This document shows, one piece after another, positions 35,959 through 46,749 of a DNA stretch of 64,000 nucleotides. Within the stretch, counting starts at the first letter, position 1; each line of letters opens with the position of its first letter. The notes under the pieces were generated by a model, which saw nothing but the letters and a program-made list of their open reading frames with translations, had not been told where the DNA came from and did no database searches. This DNA comes from Metaphire vulgaris. Lineage: Eukaryota; Annelida; Clitellata; Crassiclitellata; Megascolecidae. The DNA is taken from positions 8,636,079 to 8,700,078 of the forward strand of contig CM030862.1 in NCBI GenBank assembly GCA_018105865.1, in the 5' to 3' direction. The position numbers were made by a program, and so were the translations under genes.

Positions 35959-37803
35959 ATGGCAACAAAACCAAGGAACGCGCCATCACCAAAATCGAGC
36001 GGAGACGAGATGCCATTGCCGAAGTATCAATTCTGGCAAAGGGCAATCATGAACAACGACGAAACTTTAATTACAAGAATTCTGAAAGAAAGCGTCTTGG
36101 AAGAACGAATGAAACTGTTGAACGGATCCTTCCGATATCCAGACGATCCAGAATTGAAGCGACTACCGGTTAAGGAACCTCTGTTCCGGCGTCCATTCAC
36201 GATGGCCGCTGTCAACGGATCGATTGACGTCTGCGAAGTGATGATGTCCAGTGGAGTCGACGTATTCCAAGTGGAGACATCCGGTTGGAATGTTGTCCAC
36301 TGTCTGGTCGCCATCGCTGCACTACAACCGCAAAACGAAGACGCTGTCATACGCACACTCCACCGACTGCAACAACTTATACCAGAAAAGAACTTCCACA
36401 AGCTGTTCAGCATGGAAAATAAGACTAAATTGAGGCCAGTAGAATTTGCAGCCCTTGAAGGAAATATTAAATTAATGATGGCTATTTTCAATACTCCTGG
36501 AATCTATCGAGTGAGAGAAGATATTGTCGGTGTGTCAAAGTACGTATGGTACGATGTCACTGATTATGAGACCGAGGACCTTACCGCAAGGCGTTCAGCT
36601 ATTCAGTCACCTATTTGTCTGCTTCATTTCTTACAGGAGAAACATATCAGCCACGAATGTCAAGAGCAGATCTGTGCCAATCTCTTCCTTAGCGAATGGA
36701 TTAAGCACTACATCAACATAAACCGAAAAATAATCTTGTTACATATTTTCTTCAGGTTTCTTTGCTGCTTTCTGTTCTGCTTCTATCAGTTTAGCCAGAT
36801 TCATATACTTAGGCGAAGCAGAATTCTGAGAAATCTTGACATGTACAATGCTTCTAGTGGATTAGATATAATCGACGAGGAATGTAACGAATCGATGCTA
36901 TCTATGTCTTCGATGACTACGAGATCTTTAGAGGTGTATTTCGTTTTTCACAATGCGTGTAATTTTCTTTATGGCGTCGCCGTCATGCTTGGATCAAGAC
37001 AATTATTTTCTGTTTTGAAAACGTTGTTAAGAGACTTAGCCGGTCAACCCAGACATTTCGCCCTAGACCTATCGGTTCACTACGCGCATCTGTCGGGACT
37101 TGCGGTCTCTTTAATGATCATAATCGAAATCAACATCTACAATAATCCGACGGCGACGAAGGAATTACTTCTCAACTGGATGCACACTTGTCAAGCTAAC
37201 TGCATGGCCTTGTCCTTGGTTCATCACATGGAGATTTTCGAGTCTGTTGGACCCAGGATTGTCTGTTTCAGACGAATGTTTAAAACGTTTTTCACATTTA
37301 CGCTGATAATTTGGAGCCTGTTCGTTGTTTTTGGCCGGCTCTTCGTTCTCCTGAATAGCCATGAATTGATCGGAGGATGCGTGACGGAGTTTTCTAGCTT
37401 GCCTTTCAGTATATATTCCACTTTCCTTGTTTATGTCAACATGCTGGATGTACATATACGAGACGTACTTCCTTGGACTGCGATTTCTCCGATGCTTGCG
37501 ATGGCAACCGTATGTTTTATTTTCATCGTTGGAATTTTACTGTTCAACTTGATCATTAGCTTATTTTCTGACGAAGTCAGCAACGTTTCTGAAAACATGG
37601 ATTTGATTTTGATCGTTGATCGAATATTTACGAGTATGGAGATCGAGTTGTTTCTGGTGTCTATTACTCCTAAAATTGTTCACCAAGGTGTAAGGAGATT
37701 ATTACTACAAAGTCGTTACGTGTGCATCGAGAACAGAATCTACATTGTGACACGTCAATCAGCTCGAAATCGAAAAAGAAAGTTGGACAATGGTTCCGGT
37801 TAG
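35959..37803 (+). CDS. TRP-like cation channel, copy 2 (intronless)
   Basis: Intact 614-residue frame from an ATG (CGGCTATGG) that aligns with the starts of copies 3 and 4. The ankyrin-like N-terminal half is nearly identical to the other copies (PLFRRPFTMAAVNGSID). The membrane half keeps the pattern but differs at many residues: SRILRNLDMYNASSGLD after S1, GQPRHFALDLSVHYAHL before S3, VVFGRLFVLLNSHEL in S5 and VGILLFNLIISLFSDEV in S6. The C-terminus ends in a basic tail, RNRKRKLDNGSG, shared with copy 3. It is the best candidate for a fully functional member. Its 3' flank to about 38260 is duplicated after copy 3. Confidence 0.88.
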   Translation: MATKPRNAPSPKSSGDEMPLPKYQFWQRAIMNNDETLITRILKESVLEERMKLLNGSFRYPDDPELKRLPVKEPLFRRPFTMAAVNGSIDVCEVMMSSGVDVFQVETSGWNVVHCLVAIAALQPQNEDAVIRTLHRLQQLIPEKNFHKLFSMENKTKLRPVEFAALEGNIKLMMAIFNTPGIYRVREDIVGVSKYVWYDVTDYETEDLTARRSAIQSPICLLHFLQEKHISHECQEQICANLFLSEWIKHYININRKIILLHIFFRFLCCFLFCFYQFSQIHILRRSRILRNLDMYNASSGLDIIDEECNESMLSMSSMTTRSLEVYFVFHNACNFLYGVAVMLGSRQLFSVLKTLLRDLAGQPRHFALDLSVHYAHLSGLAVSLMIIIEINIYNNPTATKELLLNWMHTCQANCMALSLVHHMEIFESVGPRIVCFRRMFKTFFTFTLIIWSLFVVFGRLFVLLNSHELIGGCVTEFSSLPFSIYSTFLVYVNMLDVHIRDVLPWTAISPMLAMATVCFIFIVGILLFNLIISLFSDEVSNVSENMDLILIVDRIFTSMEIELFLVSITPKIVHQGVRRLLLQSRYVCIENRIYIVTRQSARNRKRKLDNGSG

Positions 37804-38269
37804 AATGACATCGCCTAGGAATGTCTGGGCAAGGATACACGTCTATCTGGATGGCCGTTGTTTTTCTTGGAATTAAATGTAATAGATTATAAAGCCTCGA
37901 GAAAAGTTATGGATAAAAGATTGGATTTGATGAAAGCTCAATGTGTCAAGTGATTCAGGAAATGGTTAAATGTTGACTATATTTCTTAGACAAACTCCCA
38001 CATTAAATTATTTTTGAAAATATCGTATATCACACCTTTTGTGAATAGATGAAAAAATGGAATATCTTTTTCGAAAGTTGCGATAAGAAACTTATCAGCC
38101 GAGAATTCTTCAAAACTAACACTGCAGTTGAAACCTCGAGACTGTTCTGGAGTGATGCTCTGGGTGTCATTTTTCTTCTTCAGCCTGCTTGTACACTCAC
38201 TCATTATTTGTCTTTAGGCCTATTCAAAACATTCCTGAATATCGTTTTATTTATTAATCTGATATGGCC

Positions 38270-39183
38270 AGCATAAACCGAAAAGTAATCTTGTTAAATG
38301 TTTTCTTGAGGTTGATTGGCTTCTTTCTGTTCCACACATTGTCCGACCCGTCGAAAAACTGTCCGGGGCAATATTTACTTACAAAACTGTCCGGGTCAAT
38401 AATTACTTGCAATATAATGTCCGGGTAAAATTGAACATGAAATAGATTTGATTGATATGATTATTTTTCTATAATTAGTGATCATGGTCAGTGTAGTGAG
38501 TCATGCTAACAGAGGAATAAAAATAAATGAAAATATAACCTTTAATATATTCAAAAAAAATGGACGTAGGCAAGCTACAAACTTTCTACTCGGTAATGTC
38601 TGTCGAAGAACGTTTACCACTTGTACAGCGGGTCAAAATGGGAGTTGGATTTGATCGCTGGGCAAGCTGACTTCTATAGCGATTTAACACCATAAAGCTA
38701 ACAACTAATGTGCACTAACAGTCCACTGCTTTACCTGCATCGTCTTTTGAAGTTGAATTTTTGTCACAGATTTTGTTAGAATGAGCCGGTCACTTTTTGG
38801 TAACCCGGACATTTTCTAGGTACATTTTATGGCGTCATGAACCGTCCGCCGGACACTTTGTGGTTATGAGCATTTCTAGAGCGCAAATAATCGCAAAGCA
38901 GCAAATGCGCTAAATGCGTGGTTGCAATTAAGTGTCCGCCCGGACATTTTTCGGGTAGGAAACTTTATGGCAGGACACCGGCACTATTTTCCCTATTGTC
39001 GATTAAATTCTAGTATATTCATAAACAGTAGACCGTTATGGACGGACCTTGTCCTTGGTTCATCACATGGAGATTTTCGAGTCTTTTGGACCCAACATTG
39101 TCTGCTTCAGACGAATGTCTAAAACGTTTTTAACATTTACACTGATAATTGCATGCAGACCGAAAAGCCGACCAAAAACAACG
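38270..39183 (+). pseudogene. shattered channel copy with insertion and micro-inversion
   Basis: 38270-38333 matches the S1 region of copy 3 (GCATAAACCGAAAAGTAATC, TTAAATGTTTTCTTGAGGTT). 39047-39150 matches S4-S5 (TGTCCTTGGTTCATCACATG, CAGACGAATGTCTAAAACG). The next stretch, 39157-39183, is the S5 sequence on the opposite strand (complement of TTTTTGGTCGGCTTTTCGG), between two TGCATGC palindromes. Everything between the fragments was replaced by the TGTCCGGG element. No coding function remains. Confidence 0.8.
38340..38981. mobile_element. element with inverted subterminal TGTCCGGG repeats
   Basis: The left side has AACTGTCCGGGGCAA, AACTGTCCGGGTCAA and AATGTCCGGGTAAA. The right side has the complement form at AACCCGGACATTTT, GCCGGACACTTT, CCCGGACATTTTT and AGGACACCGG. 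Multiple short inverted subterminal repeats around a non-coding core suggest a non-autonomous DNA transposon. It sits inside the shattered channel copy. Exact ends and TSD were not fixed. Confidence 0.55.
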
Positions 39184-39539
39184 TAAATGCATGCAACACT
39201 GAGAGATAATAATTGTTGTTTAAATGAAGGACCAAGAATTTTTTCTAAGGTACCTACTTTTATATTACTATCGATGAACATTGTCAACATTGTCTTATCC
39301 ACTTAATCTATACTCATAAATATATTAACCTTATGTCTGTTAATATTATAAAAGATCGTATAGTAATCTGGCCTATTTTTTGAATTTTTTATTAATTAAA
39401 TTTATGCCAATATGTTTTACGTTCTATAAATTGACAATGTTCTTTATGTTATTTAGTATAATGATGTATAATTATAATTATTACTCTACTTTTTTTTCTT
39501 TTTGACTTTGTCACATGTTTTGTGCCAACTTTATTGAGT

Positions 39540-40240
39540 TGGGAAAATAAAGGATTTGATTTGAAAAAGGTCTTCCAAAATTGCCTGGGGCTTTTTCTTT
39601 CGAAGCCTCAAGCTCTGCTTTCAGGAAGCCGGCAGCCTTTTGGCGAACTAGGTCCCGACTCGATTTAAGAGTTTGACGCCATTGCTGATTGGCTGTCTGC
39701 TCCAACGTAGTATCTTTGCAAGGAGGAATATCGACGCTCCAGCTTTCGTGCAGGTCGACGTGCTAGGCGACAGTCCGCATCACAGTACCGTCGACGAGCG
39801 CGGATGCGAATGCTTTTTGTTGGTGCGAGGGGCGAAGTGATCAAGCAGTTGTAAGATGGTGTTATGTAATCGATCAGCTAGAGCGTTGACGTCATCGAGT
39901 GGCGAAATCGGTTGCATCAGAATTGATTATTCGATAGCGAGGATGAACTGGTTCTCGTCAAGTCCTCGCCAATTTCAGCTTTCGAAAGTGATGTAGACAG
40001 GTGCAGCGAGCATAGGTGAGACGGACAAGAAGATCAAACTATGATCTGAGAGACCAACTTCTGTCACTGCAGCACTCGTAATTCGAAGGTCCTCTTATGA
40101 AATCACAACGTCTATAGTGCCGCCCTGTCGTGCGTTGGCGATGATACATGTTGCGATAGTGCGAACGTCTCAAGGACGTCTCAAGAAGGTCATCTTTCGA
40201 GTGTGAGGGTCGTCGTTATTTAGTTAACGTGGTTTTCATA
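39540..40240 (-). mobile_element. LINE endonuclease-end/linker fragment
   Basis: The reverse strand reads TEVGLSDHSLIFLSV (the SDH motif closing LINE endonucleases), then PLDDVNALADRLHNTILQLL and DHFAPR, typical of the linker between endonuclease and polymerase in CR1/Jockey-type LINEs. Stops and frameshifts are present. It lies in the spacer between channel copies 2 and 3, making that spacer longer than the 3-4 one. Confidence 0.6.
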
Positions 40241-40724
40241 TTCGTGTCGTTCAATAAAAAGGGAATAATCCAGGAGAAATCTAAAAAACCCTGAACGAGC
40301 TCTTCTCAGGTCAGGAAGACTCCACATCATAAAAAACAACGATTATATTTCGTTTAATCGTTTATTGTTTAAGTAAAGCGAATTAGTAAGAAAAGAATAA
40401 GAAACAACAGCCACCATCTTAAGTCACGTGCCGTTGAAGATGTTCTAAAAAGTATGACAGGAAAAAAGGGTCATCACTAGAGTTTATACATATTTTTAGC
40501 GGGGGGAGGTACTTTAAAAAAATATACTTTCCCTCAATGCTGATGACAGGAATACTCCTCTGGCAGAACCGCTACTTCACACAGCCCCAAGCTGATGACA
40601 GGGATACGCCCTGGCACTAGGCACCTATTTTCTGATTTCAAAATCATTAGACAAACGAAAGAACTGCCCCACGTTACTATATTGGCGCATTATCGGCGCC
40701 GACAGCATTATAAGTCCAACAGGG

Positions 40725-40741
40725 CTAAAAGGAATCGATCG
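40725..40741 (+). promoter_or_regulatory. conserved upstream motif of channel copy 3
   Basis: CTAAAAGGAATCGATCG, 357 bp before the ATG at 41082, followed by GCCGAAAATTTGATAAAAGG and AGCAAACGAATGCTAAAACA as in copy 4. Confidence 0.55.
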
Positions 40742-41081
40742 GCCGAAAATTTGATAAAAGGGTCCATACTTATTTATAATTTATAATAATAATATTGAAG
40801 AAGCAAACGAATGCTAAAACAACTAACAGCAAATAAGAGACAGAGTTATCGATGAAACATTTGACGAATAAGACGAATAAAAGTGAGCAGTCGTTCTTTC
40901 CTAGCACGTTACTACTTCAAGCTGCTGGCGAGATCGTACAACTATAGTGTAAGGCGTTGCAGAAGGTGCAATATTGATTCGGGCAATTCTGAATATATGA
41001 CGATCGGATCTAGGCATTGATAAACTGCAAGGCACCATCTCAGCTTTCTTGAAACTCTGTAAATTTACAAATCTGTCGGCC

Positions 41082-42919
41082 ATGGCGACTAACGCAATGA
41101 ACATCCCATCACCAAAATCGAGCCGAGACGAGATGCCATTGCCAAAATATCAATTCTGGCAACAGGCAATCATGAACAACGACGAAACTTTTGTTACAAG
41201 AATTCTGAAAGAAAGCGTCTTGGAAGAAAGAATGAAACTGTTAAACGGATCCTTCCGATATCCAGACGATCCCGGATTGAAGCGACTACCGGTTAAGGAA
41301 CCTCTGTTCCGGCGTCCATTCACGACGGCCGCTGTCAGCGGATCGATCGACGTCTGCGAAGCGATGATGTCCAGTGGAGTCGACGTATTCCAAGTGGAGA
41401 TGTCCGGTTGGAATGTTGTCCACTGTCTGGTCGCCATCGCTGCACTGCAACCGCAAAACGAAGACGCTGTCATACGCACACTCCACCGACTGCAACAACG
41501 TATACCAGAAAAGAACTTTCACGAGCTTCTCATCATGGAAAATAAGAGTAAAATGAGGCCAGTAGAATTTGCAACCTTTGAGGGAAATCTTAAATTAATG
41601 ATGGCTATTTTCAATACTCCTGGAATTTATCGAGTGAGGGAAGATATTGTCGGTGTGTCAAAGTACGTATGGTACGATGTCACTGATTATGAGACTGAGG
41701 ACCTTACCGCAAGGCGTTCAGAGTTTCAGTCACCTATTGTTCTGCTTCATTTCTTGCAGGAGAAACATATCAGTCACGAATGTCAAGAGCAGATTTGTGC
41801 CAATCTCTTCCTTACCCAATGGATTAAGCACTACATCAGCATAACCCGAAAAGCAATCAGTTTAAATGTTTTCTTGAGGTTGCTATGCTGCTTTCTGTTC
41901 TGCTTCTATCAGTTTAACCAGATTCATATAATTAGGCGAAGCAGAATTCTGAGAAATATTGATATGTACAATGCTTCTAGTGGATTAGACGCCTTCGACG
42001 ATGAATGCAACGAATCGATGCTATCTATGTCTTTGGCTTCTACGAGATCTTTAGAGGTGTATTTCATTTTTCACAATGCATGTATTTTACTTTATTTCGG
42101 CGTGAACGTGCTTGGATTAAGAAAATTTTTTCTGTTTTGAAATCGTTGTTCAGAGACTTAACCGGCCAACCCAGACATTTCGCCCTAGACCTATCGATTC
42201 ACTATGGGCATCTGTCGGGCCTTGCTTTCGCATTAATGATCATAATTGAAATTAACATCTACAATAATCCGACGGCGACGAAGGAATTATTCCTCAACTG
42301 GATGCACACTTGTCAAGCCATCTGCATGGCATTTTCCTTGGTTAATCAATTGGAGATTTTTGAGTCTGTTGGACCCAACATTGTCTTCTTCAGACGAATG
42401 TCTAAAACGTTTTTAACATTTTCACTGATAATTGAATGTCTTTTCGTTGTTTTTGGTCGGCTTTTCGGTCTCCTGGTGAGCGATGTAGCTGCCGGCGGAT
42501 GTGTGACGCAGTTTTCTAGCTTTGTTTACAGCTTATACTCCACATTCCTTGTTTATCTCAACATGTTGGACGTACGAGACATACTTCCTTGGTCTGCGAT
42601 TTCTCCGATGTTTGCGATGGCAACCGTATGTTTTATTTTCATCGTTGGAATTTTAATGTTCAACTTGATCATTAGCTTATTTTCTGACGAAGTCAGCAAC
42701 GTTTCTGCAAACATGAATTTGATTTTGATCGTTGATCGAATATTTGCCAGCATGGAGATCGAGGTGTTCCTGGTGTCTATTACCCCTAAAATTGTTCACC
42801 AATTTGTAAAGAGAATATTACTACAAAGTCGTTACGTGTATATCGAGAACAGAATCTACATTGTGACACGTCAATCAGCTCGAAATCGAAAAAGAAAGTT
42901 GGACAATGGTTCCGGTTAG
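41082..42919 (+). pseudogene. TRP-like channel copy 3, one frameshift
   Basis: Begins MATNAMNIPSPKSSRDEMPL, aligned with copies 2 and 4, and is open to 42140. In the A/T run at 42122-42132 one base is missing relative to copy 2, shifting the frame between S2 and S3. The second part, open in another frame to 42919, keeps S3 to S6 (VVFGRLFGLLVSDV, VGILMFNLIISLFSDEV) and the RNRKRKLDNGSG tail. As the only lesion is a single-base change in a homopolymer (AAAATTTTTT) and everything else is conserved, either a sequencing error in a functional gene or a very young pseudogene is possible. An upstream non-ATG extension of the frame is not used. Confidence 0.75.
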
Positions 42920-43970
42920 GATGACATCGCCTGGGAATGTCTGGGCAAGGATACACGTCTATCTGGATGGCCGTTGTTTTTTTTGGAATTAAATGTATTA
43001 GATTATAAAGCCTCGAGAAAAGTTATGGATGAAGGATTGGATTTGATGAAAGCTCAATAATATTCATCAAGTGATGAATCAGAGATGTTTAAATTTTAAC
43101 TATATTTCTTAGACAAACTCCCACATTAAAATCCCTGTGAAACTTTTGCATAAACCTATTAGACCCTTTTGCTAAGAGACAAAATCAAGGAAAATGTTTT
43201 TATTAAAGTTGGCGATAAGAAACTTATTAGCCGAGAATTCTTCAATACCAACACTGCGGTTGAAACCTTGAGACTGTTCTGGTATGAAGTGCTTGCTGGC
43301 TGTCATTTCTCTTCAGCCTGCTTGTCCACTCACTCATTATTTTTCTAGTTGGCCTACTCAAGACTTTCCTATATATCGGCTTTCCATTAATCTTACTGTA
43401 CATTCCCAGTCATTATTACTCATGATTTGCTGCTCGAATTTCACTTGAAGTAGGGAATGTCACCCTTATGGTGTGCAAATCTATTCACTAAGAGCGTAAA
43501 TCCCGGCAAAATTGTTCATATTGGCGCTGAAATTCTGGCATATTCCTACAAAGTAGACCGTTATTGACGGCTTCATATATTCGTTTATTGCAGAAATCAT
43601 CGACAGTCTTCAGAGGCGTAGAACACGAAGGAGACTGCGGGGGACGGTCCCACCCAGAAATCAGTGAAGGGGTATATAGTATCGTTTATCCCCACTATTT
43701 TTGTAGTCATTTGCTTCTTTAACGTTCTAAAAGTCTGGCATGAAAAAGGGTAATAACTAGCGCTTAAACATATTTTTATGGGTTGGTTTACTTTTAGAAA
43801 GATATTGTCTTCCCCTCTCCCAATACTGATGGCAGGTATAAGACCCTGGCAGTACCTAATTGCTACTTTCTGCACCGTTAGACGAATGAAAGGATATCGA
43901 TTGAAATTGTCTCATACACAACATTGACGAATAATTATGTGGCGCCGGCGGGATTATATGTCCAAAGAGG
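42920..43970. other. 3' flank of copy 3 and spacer
   Basis: 42920-43400 is a close duplicate of the sequence after copy 2 (GACATCGCCT, AAGGATACACGTCTATCTGG, AAAGCCTCGAGAAAAGTTAT). It shows that the duplicated unit extends well beyond the stop codon. No independent gene was seen. Confidence 0.6.
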
Positions 43971-43987
43971 CTAAAAGGAATCGACCG
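43971..43987 (+). promoter_or_regulatory. conserved upstream motif of channel copy 4
   Basis: CTAAAAGGAATCGACCG, 329 bp before the ATG at 44300. Preceded by ATTATGTGGCGCCGGCGGGA and followed by CCGAAATTTGATGAAGG and AGCAAACGAATGCTAAAACA. Confidence 0.55.
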
Positions 43988-44299
43988 GCCGAAATTTGAT
44001 GAAGGGGTCCATGTTATACAAGCAAACGAATGCTAAAACAACCAACGGCAATTAAGCCAAAGATTTGTCGATGAAATATTTGACAAATAAATGTGAGTAG
44101 TCGTTCTTTTCTAGTAGGCCTTCGTGGATACTTCAAACTCATAGTGAGATTGTACAACTATACTGTAAAGAGTTGCGGTAGGTGTAATATTAACATTCGC
44201 GCACTTCTCAATTTATGACGAGCCGATCTATACATTGATAAACAGCAAGATATTTTCTCAGCTTCCTTGAAACTCTGCAATTTTGGAAATCGTTGGGCT

Positions 44300-46090
44300 A
44301 TGGCGATTAACGGAGTGAACATTCCATCACCAAAATCGAGCGGAGGCGAGATGCCATTGCCAAAATATGAATTCTGGCAACAGGCAATAAGGAATAATGA
44401 CAAAACTTTAATTACAAGAATTCTGAAAGAAAGCGTCTTGGAAGAACGAATGAAACTGTTGAACGGATCCTTCCGATATCCAGACGATCCAGAATTGAAG
44501 CGACTACCGGTTAAGGAACCTCTGTTCCGGCGTCCTTTCACGATGGCCGCTGTCAACGGATCGATCGACGTCTGCGAAGTGATGATGTCCAGTGGAGTCG
44601 ACGTATTCCAAGTGGAGATGTCCGGTTGGAATGTTGTCCACTGTCTGGTCGCCATCGCTGCACTGCAACCGCAAAACGAAGACGCTGTCATACGCACACT
44701 CCACCGACTGCAACAACGTATACCAGAAAAGAACTTTCACGAGCTTCTCATCATGGAAAATAAGAGTAAAATGAGGCCAGTAGAATTTGCAACCTTTGAG
44801 GGAAATCTTAAATTAATGATGGCTATTTTCAATACTCCTGGAATTTATCGAGTGAGGGAAGATATTGTCGGTGTGTCAAAGTACGTATGGTACGATGTCA
44901 CTGATTATGAAACTGAGGACATTGCCTCACGGCGTTCACAATCACAGTCGCCTATTGTTCTGCTTGGATTCTTGCAGGAGAAGCAAGTTAGCCTCGCATT
45001 CCAAGAGCAGATTTGTGCCAATCCCTTCCTCGCCGAATGGATTAAGCATTACGTCAGCGTAAACCGAAAGATTGCCTGTTTCAATGTTTTCTCGAGATTT
45101 GCCAGCTGCACCCTGTTCTGTCTTTATCAATTAAGTCAGATTCATAAAGTAAGGCGAAACAGAATTCAGAGAAACCTTGAAATGTACAATGCTACGAGCA
45201 GATCGGACATAATGCCCGATGAATGCAACGAATCGATGCTATCTATGTCGTTGCTATTTACGAGATTCTTGGAGGTATGCTTTATTTTTCACATTGCCTG
45301 CTTCATACTTTATGAAGTTGTGTTGCGACTTGGAGCAAGGAAATTTTACCTGATTATGAGAGCGTTGTTCAGAGACTTTACCGGTGCGCCCAGACATTTC
45401 GCTCTCGATCCGTCAGTCCATTACGCGCATCTGTCAGGCGTTTTGTTCGCTGCAATGGTCATAATCGAAATCGAGATCTACAATAATCCGACGGCGACGA
45501 AGGAACTATTTCTCAGCTGGATGCACATTTGTCAAGCCAATTGCATCGCTTTGTCCATGGTGTATCACATGGAGGTTTTCGAGTCCGTCGGATACATGAT
45601 TGTCTGTTTCCGACGAATGTTCAAAACTCATACGACATTTACGCTGATAATTGGATGTCTTTTCGCTGTTTTTGGTCGGCTTTTCGCTCTCCTGATGAGC
45701 GATGTATCTGTCGGCGGATGTGTGACGCAGTTTTCTAGCTTTGCTTCCAGCTTACACTCCACATTCCTCGTTTATCTCAATATGTTGGACGTAAGAGACG
45801 TACTTCCTTGGTCTGCGATTTCGCCGATGCTTGCGATGGCGACCATATGTTTTGTTTTCATCGTTGGAATTTTAATGTTCAATTTGATCATCAGCTTCTT
45901 TTCTGATGAAGTCAGCAACGTTTCTGCGAACATGGACATCACATTGGCAGTTGATCGAATATTTACCAGTATGACGATCGATGTATTCCTTGTTTCCGTC
46001 ACCCTCAATTTATCTACCGAGCCATACGGAGAGCATCCCTACAACGTCGTTACGTGTATAGGCCTAATGAAAACAGAATCTACATTGTGA
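44300..46090 (+). CDS. TRP-like cation channel, copy 4, altered C-terminus
   Basis: Frame of 596 residues from the ATG aligned with copies 2 and 3 (MAINGVNIPSPKSSGGEMPL). Ankyrin-like half almost identical to copy 3; membrane half more distinct (CFNVFSRFASCTLFCLYQL in S1, VFGRLFALLMSDVSVGG in S5/pore, VGILMFNLIISFFSDEV in S6). Near 46004, within CACCCTCAA, one base appears to be missing relative to the family. The last 30 residues are therefore unrelated and the shared NRIYIVTR segment is found in another frame, which stays open to a stop at 46150-46152. The channel core is complete, so a functional protein with a new tail, a recent pseudogene or a sequence error are all possible. Confidence 0.78.
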   Translation: MAINGVNIPSPKSSGGEMPLPKYEFWQQAIRNNDKTLITRILKESVLEERMKLLNGSFRYPDDPELKRLPVKEPLFRRPFTMAAVNGSIDVCEVMMSSGVDVFQVEMSGWNVVHCLVAIAALQPQNEDAVIRTLHRLQQRIPEKNFHELLIMENKSKMRPVEFATFEGNLKLMMAIFNTPGIYRVREDIVGVSKYVWYDVTDYETEDIASRRSQSQSPIVLLGFLQEKQVSLAFQEQICANPFLAEWIKHYVSVNRKIACFNVFSRFASCTLFCLYQLSQIHKVRRNRIQRNLEMYNATSRSDIMPDECNESMLSMSLLFTRFLEVCFIFHIACFILYEVVLRLGARKFYLIMRALFRDFTGAPRHFALDPSVHYAHLSGVLFAAMVIIEIEIYNNPTATKELFLSWMHICQANCIALSMVYHMEVFESVGYMIVCFRRMFKTHTTFTLIIGCLFAVFGRLFALLMSDVSVGGCVTQFSSFASSLHSTFLVYLNMLDVRDVLPWSAISPMLAMATICFVFIVGILMFNLIISFFSDEVSNVSANMDITLAVDRIFTSMTIDVFLVSVTLNLSTEPYGEHPYNVVTCIGLMKTESTL

Positions 46091-46152
46091 CACGTGAATC
46101 AGCGCGAGGTAAAAGAACGAAAGTTGGTCGATCGTTCCGGTTAGCTCGCTAG

Positions 46153-46749
46153 GCCCTACAGCCGTGGAATGTGCGCGTTAGAACACATCTACCGGTATTT
46201 AAATGGTCGTTTGTTTTAGATTTCCTAGTTGTATATTAATCTTTGATTGGTTTGTGGCGCCTCGAGAAAATGATGCTTGCAAGATTCGATGTGATTAAAG
46301 ATCAATTTACCAAGTGATTGAGATGTGTGGTATTCACTCTGTTTTTAGTATGAGTCTCAGTCAGGGTCGAGAGTGTGACCTCCTGACCTCACTGGGAAAC
46401 CTTTTTGGTTGTCTTTTCAAGCCGACTACTTGGGGATGCTATTATGGAAGAAAATCGTAGCACCGTACGTTATGCTGTCCTTTAGAAACCGACGTAAGTT
46501 ACAGACGTACTGTCAAAATCCGGACACGATGGTGCTGTGCAGATGGTGAAAGATTCCAAAAGCGACGGTTTTGCACTTATTCGAAGATGAAATACGTCAA
46601 CAGAGTCAAACGAATTACCATGAAAACAATATAATTTCTTTAATGGACTAAGGCACACAGATATATTACTTCGTTGTTCTATTATATAATATGTATTTTA
46701 TTGACGCGCTTGATCTTTAGTAAATACAATTGAACGCCCTAAATATATT
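46153..46749. other. 3' flank of copy 4
   Basis: Diverged duplicate of the flanks after copies 1 to 3 (GCCTCGAGAAAATGATG, ACTGTCAAAATCCGGACACG). No gene was seen. Confidence 0.5.

Noticed and set aside
41049..41081. Earlier start for channel copies 3 and 4 (MKLC... extension)
   Set aside because: The extension begins with TTG, not ATG, and is not open in copies 1 and 2. The ATG at 41082/44300 aligns with copy 2.
31795..44740. Several reverse-strand frames of 78-179 codons opposite the channel genes, similar to each other
   Set aside because: They are similar only because the underlying channel sequences are duplicated; antisense shadows without own features.
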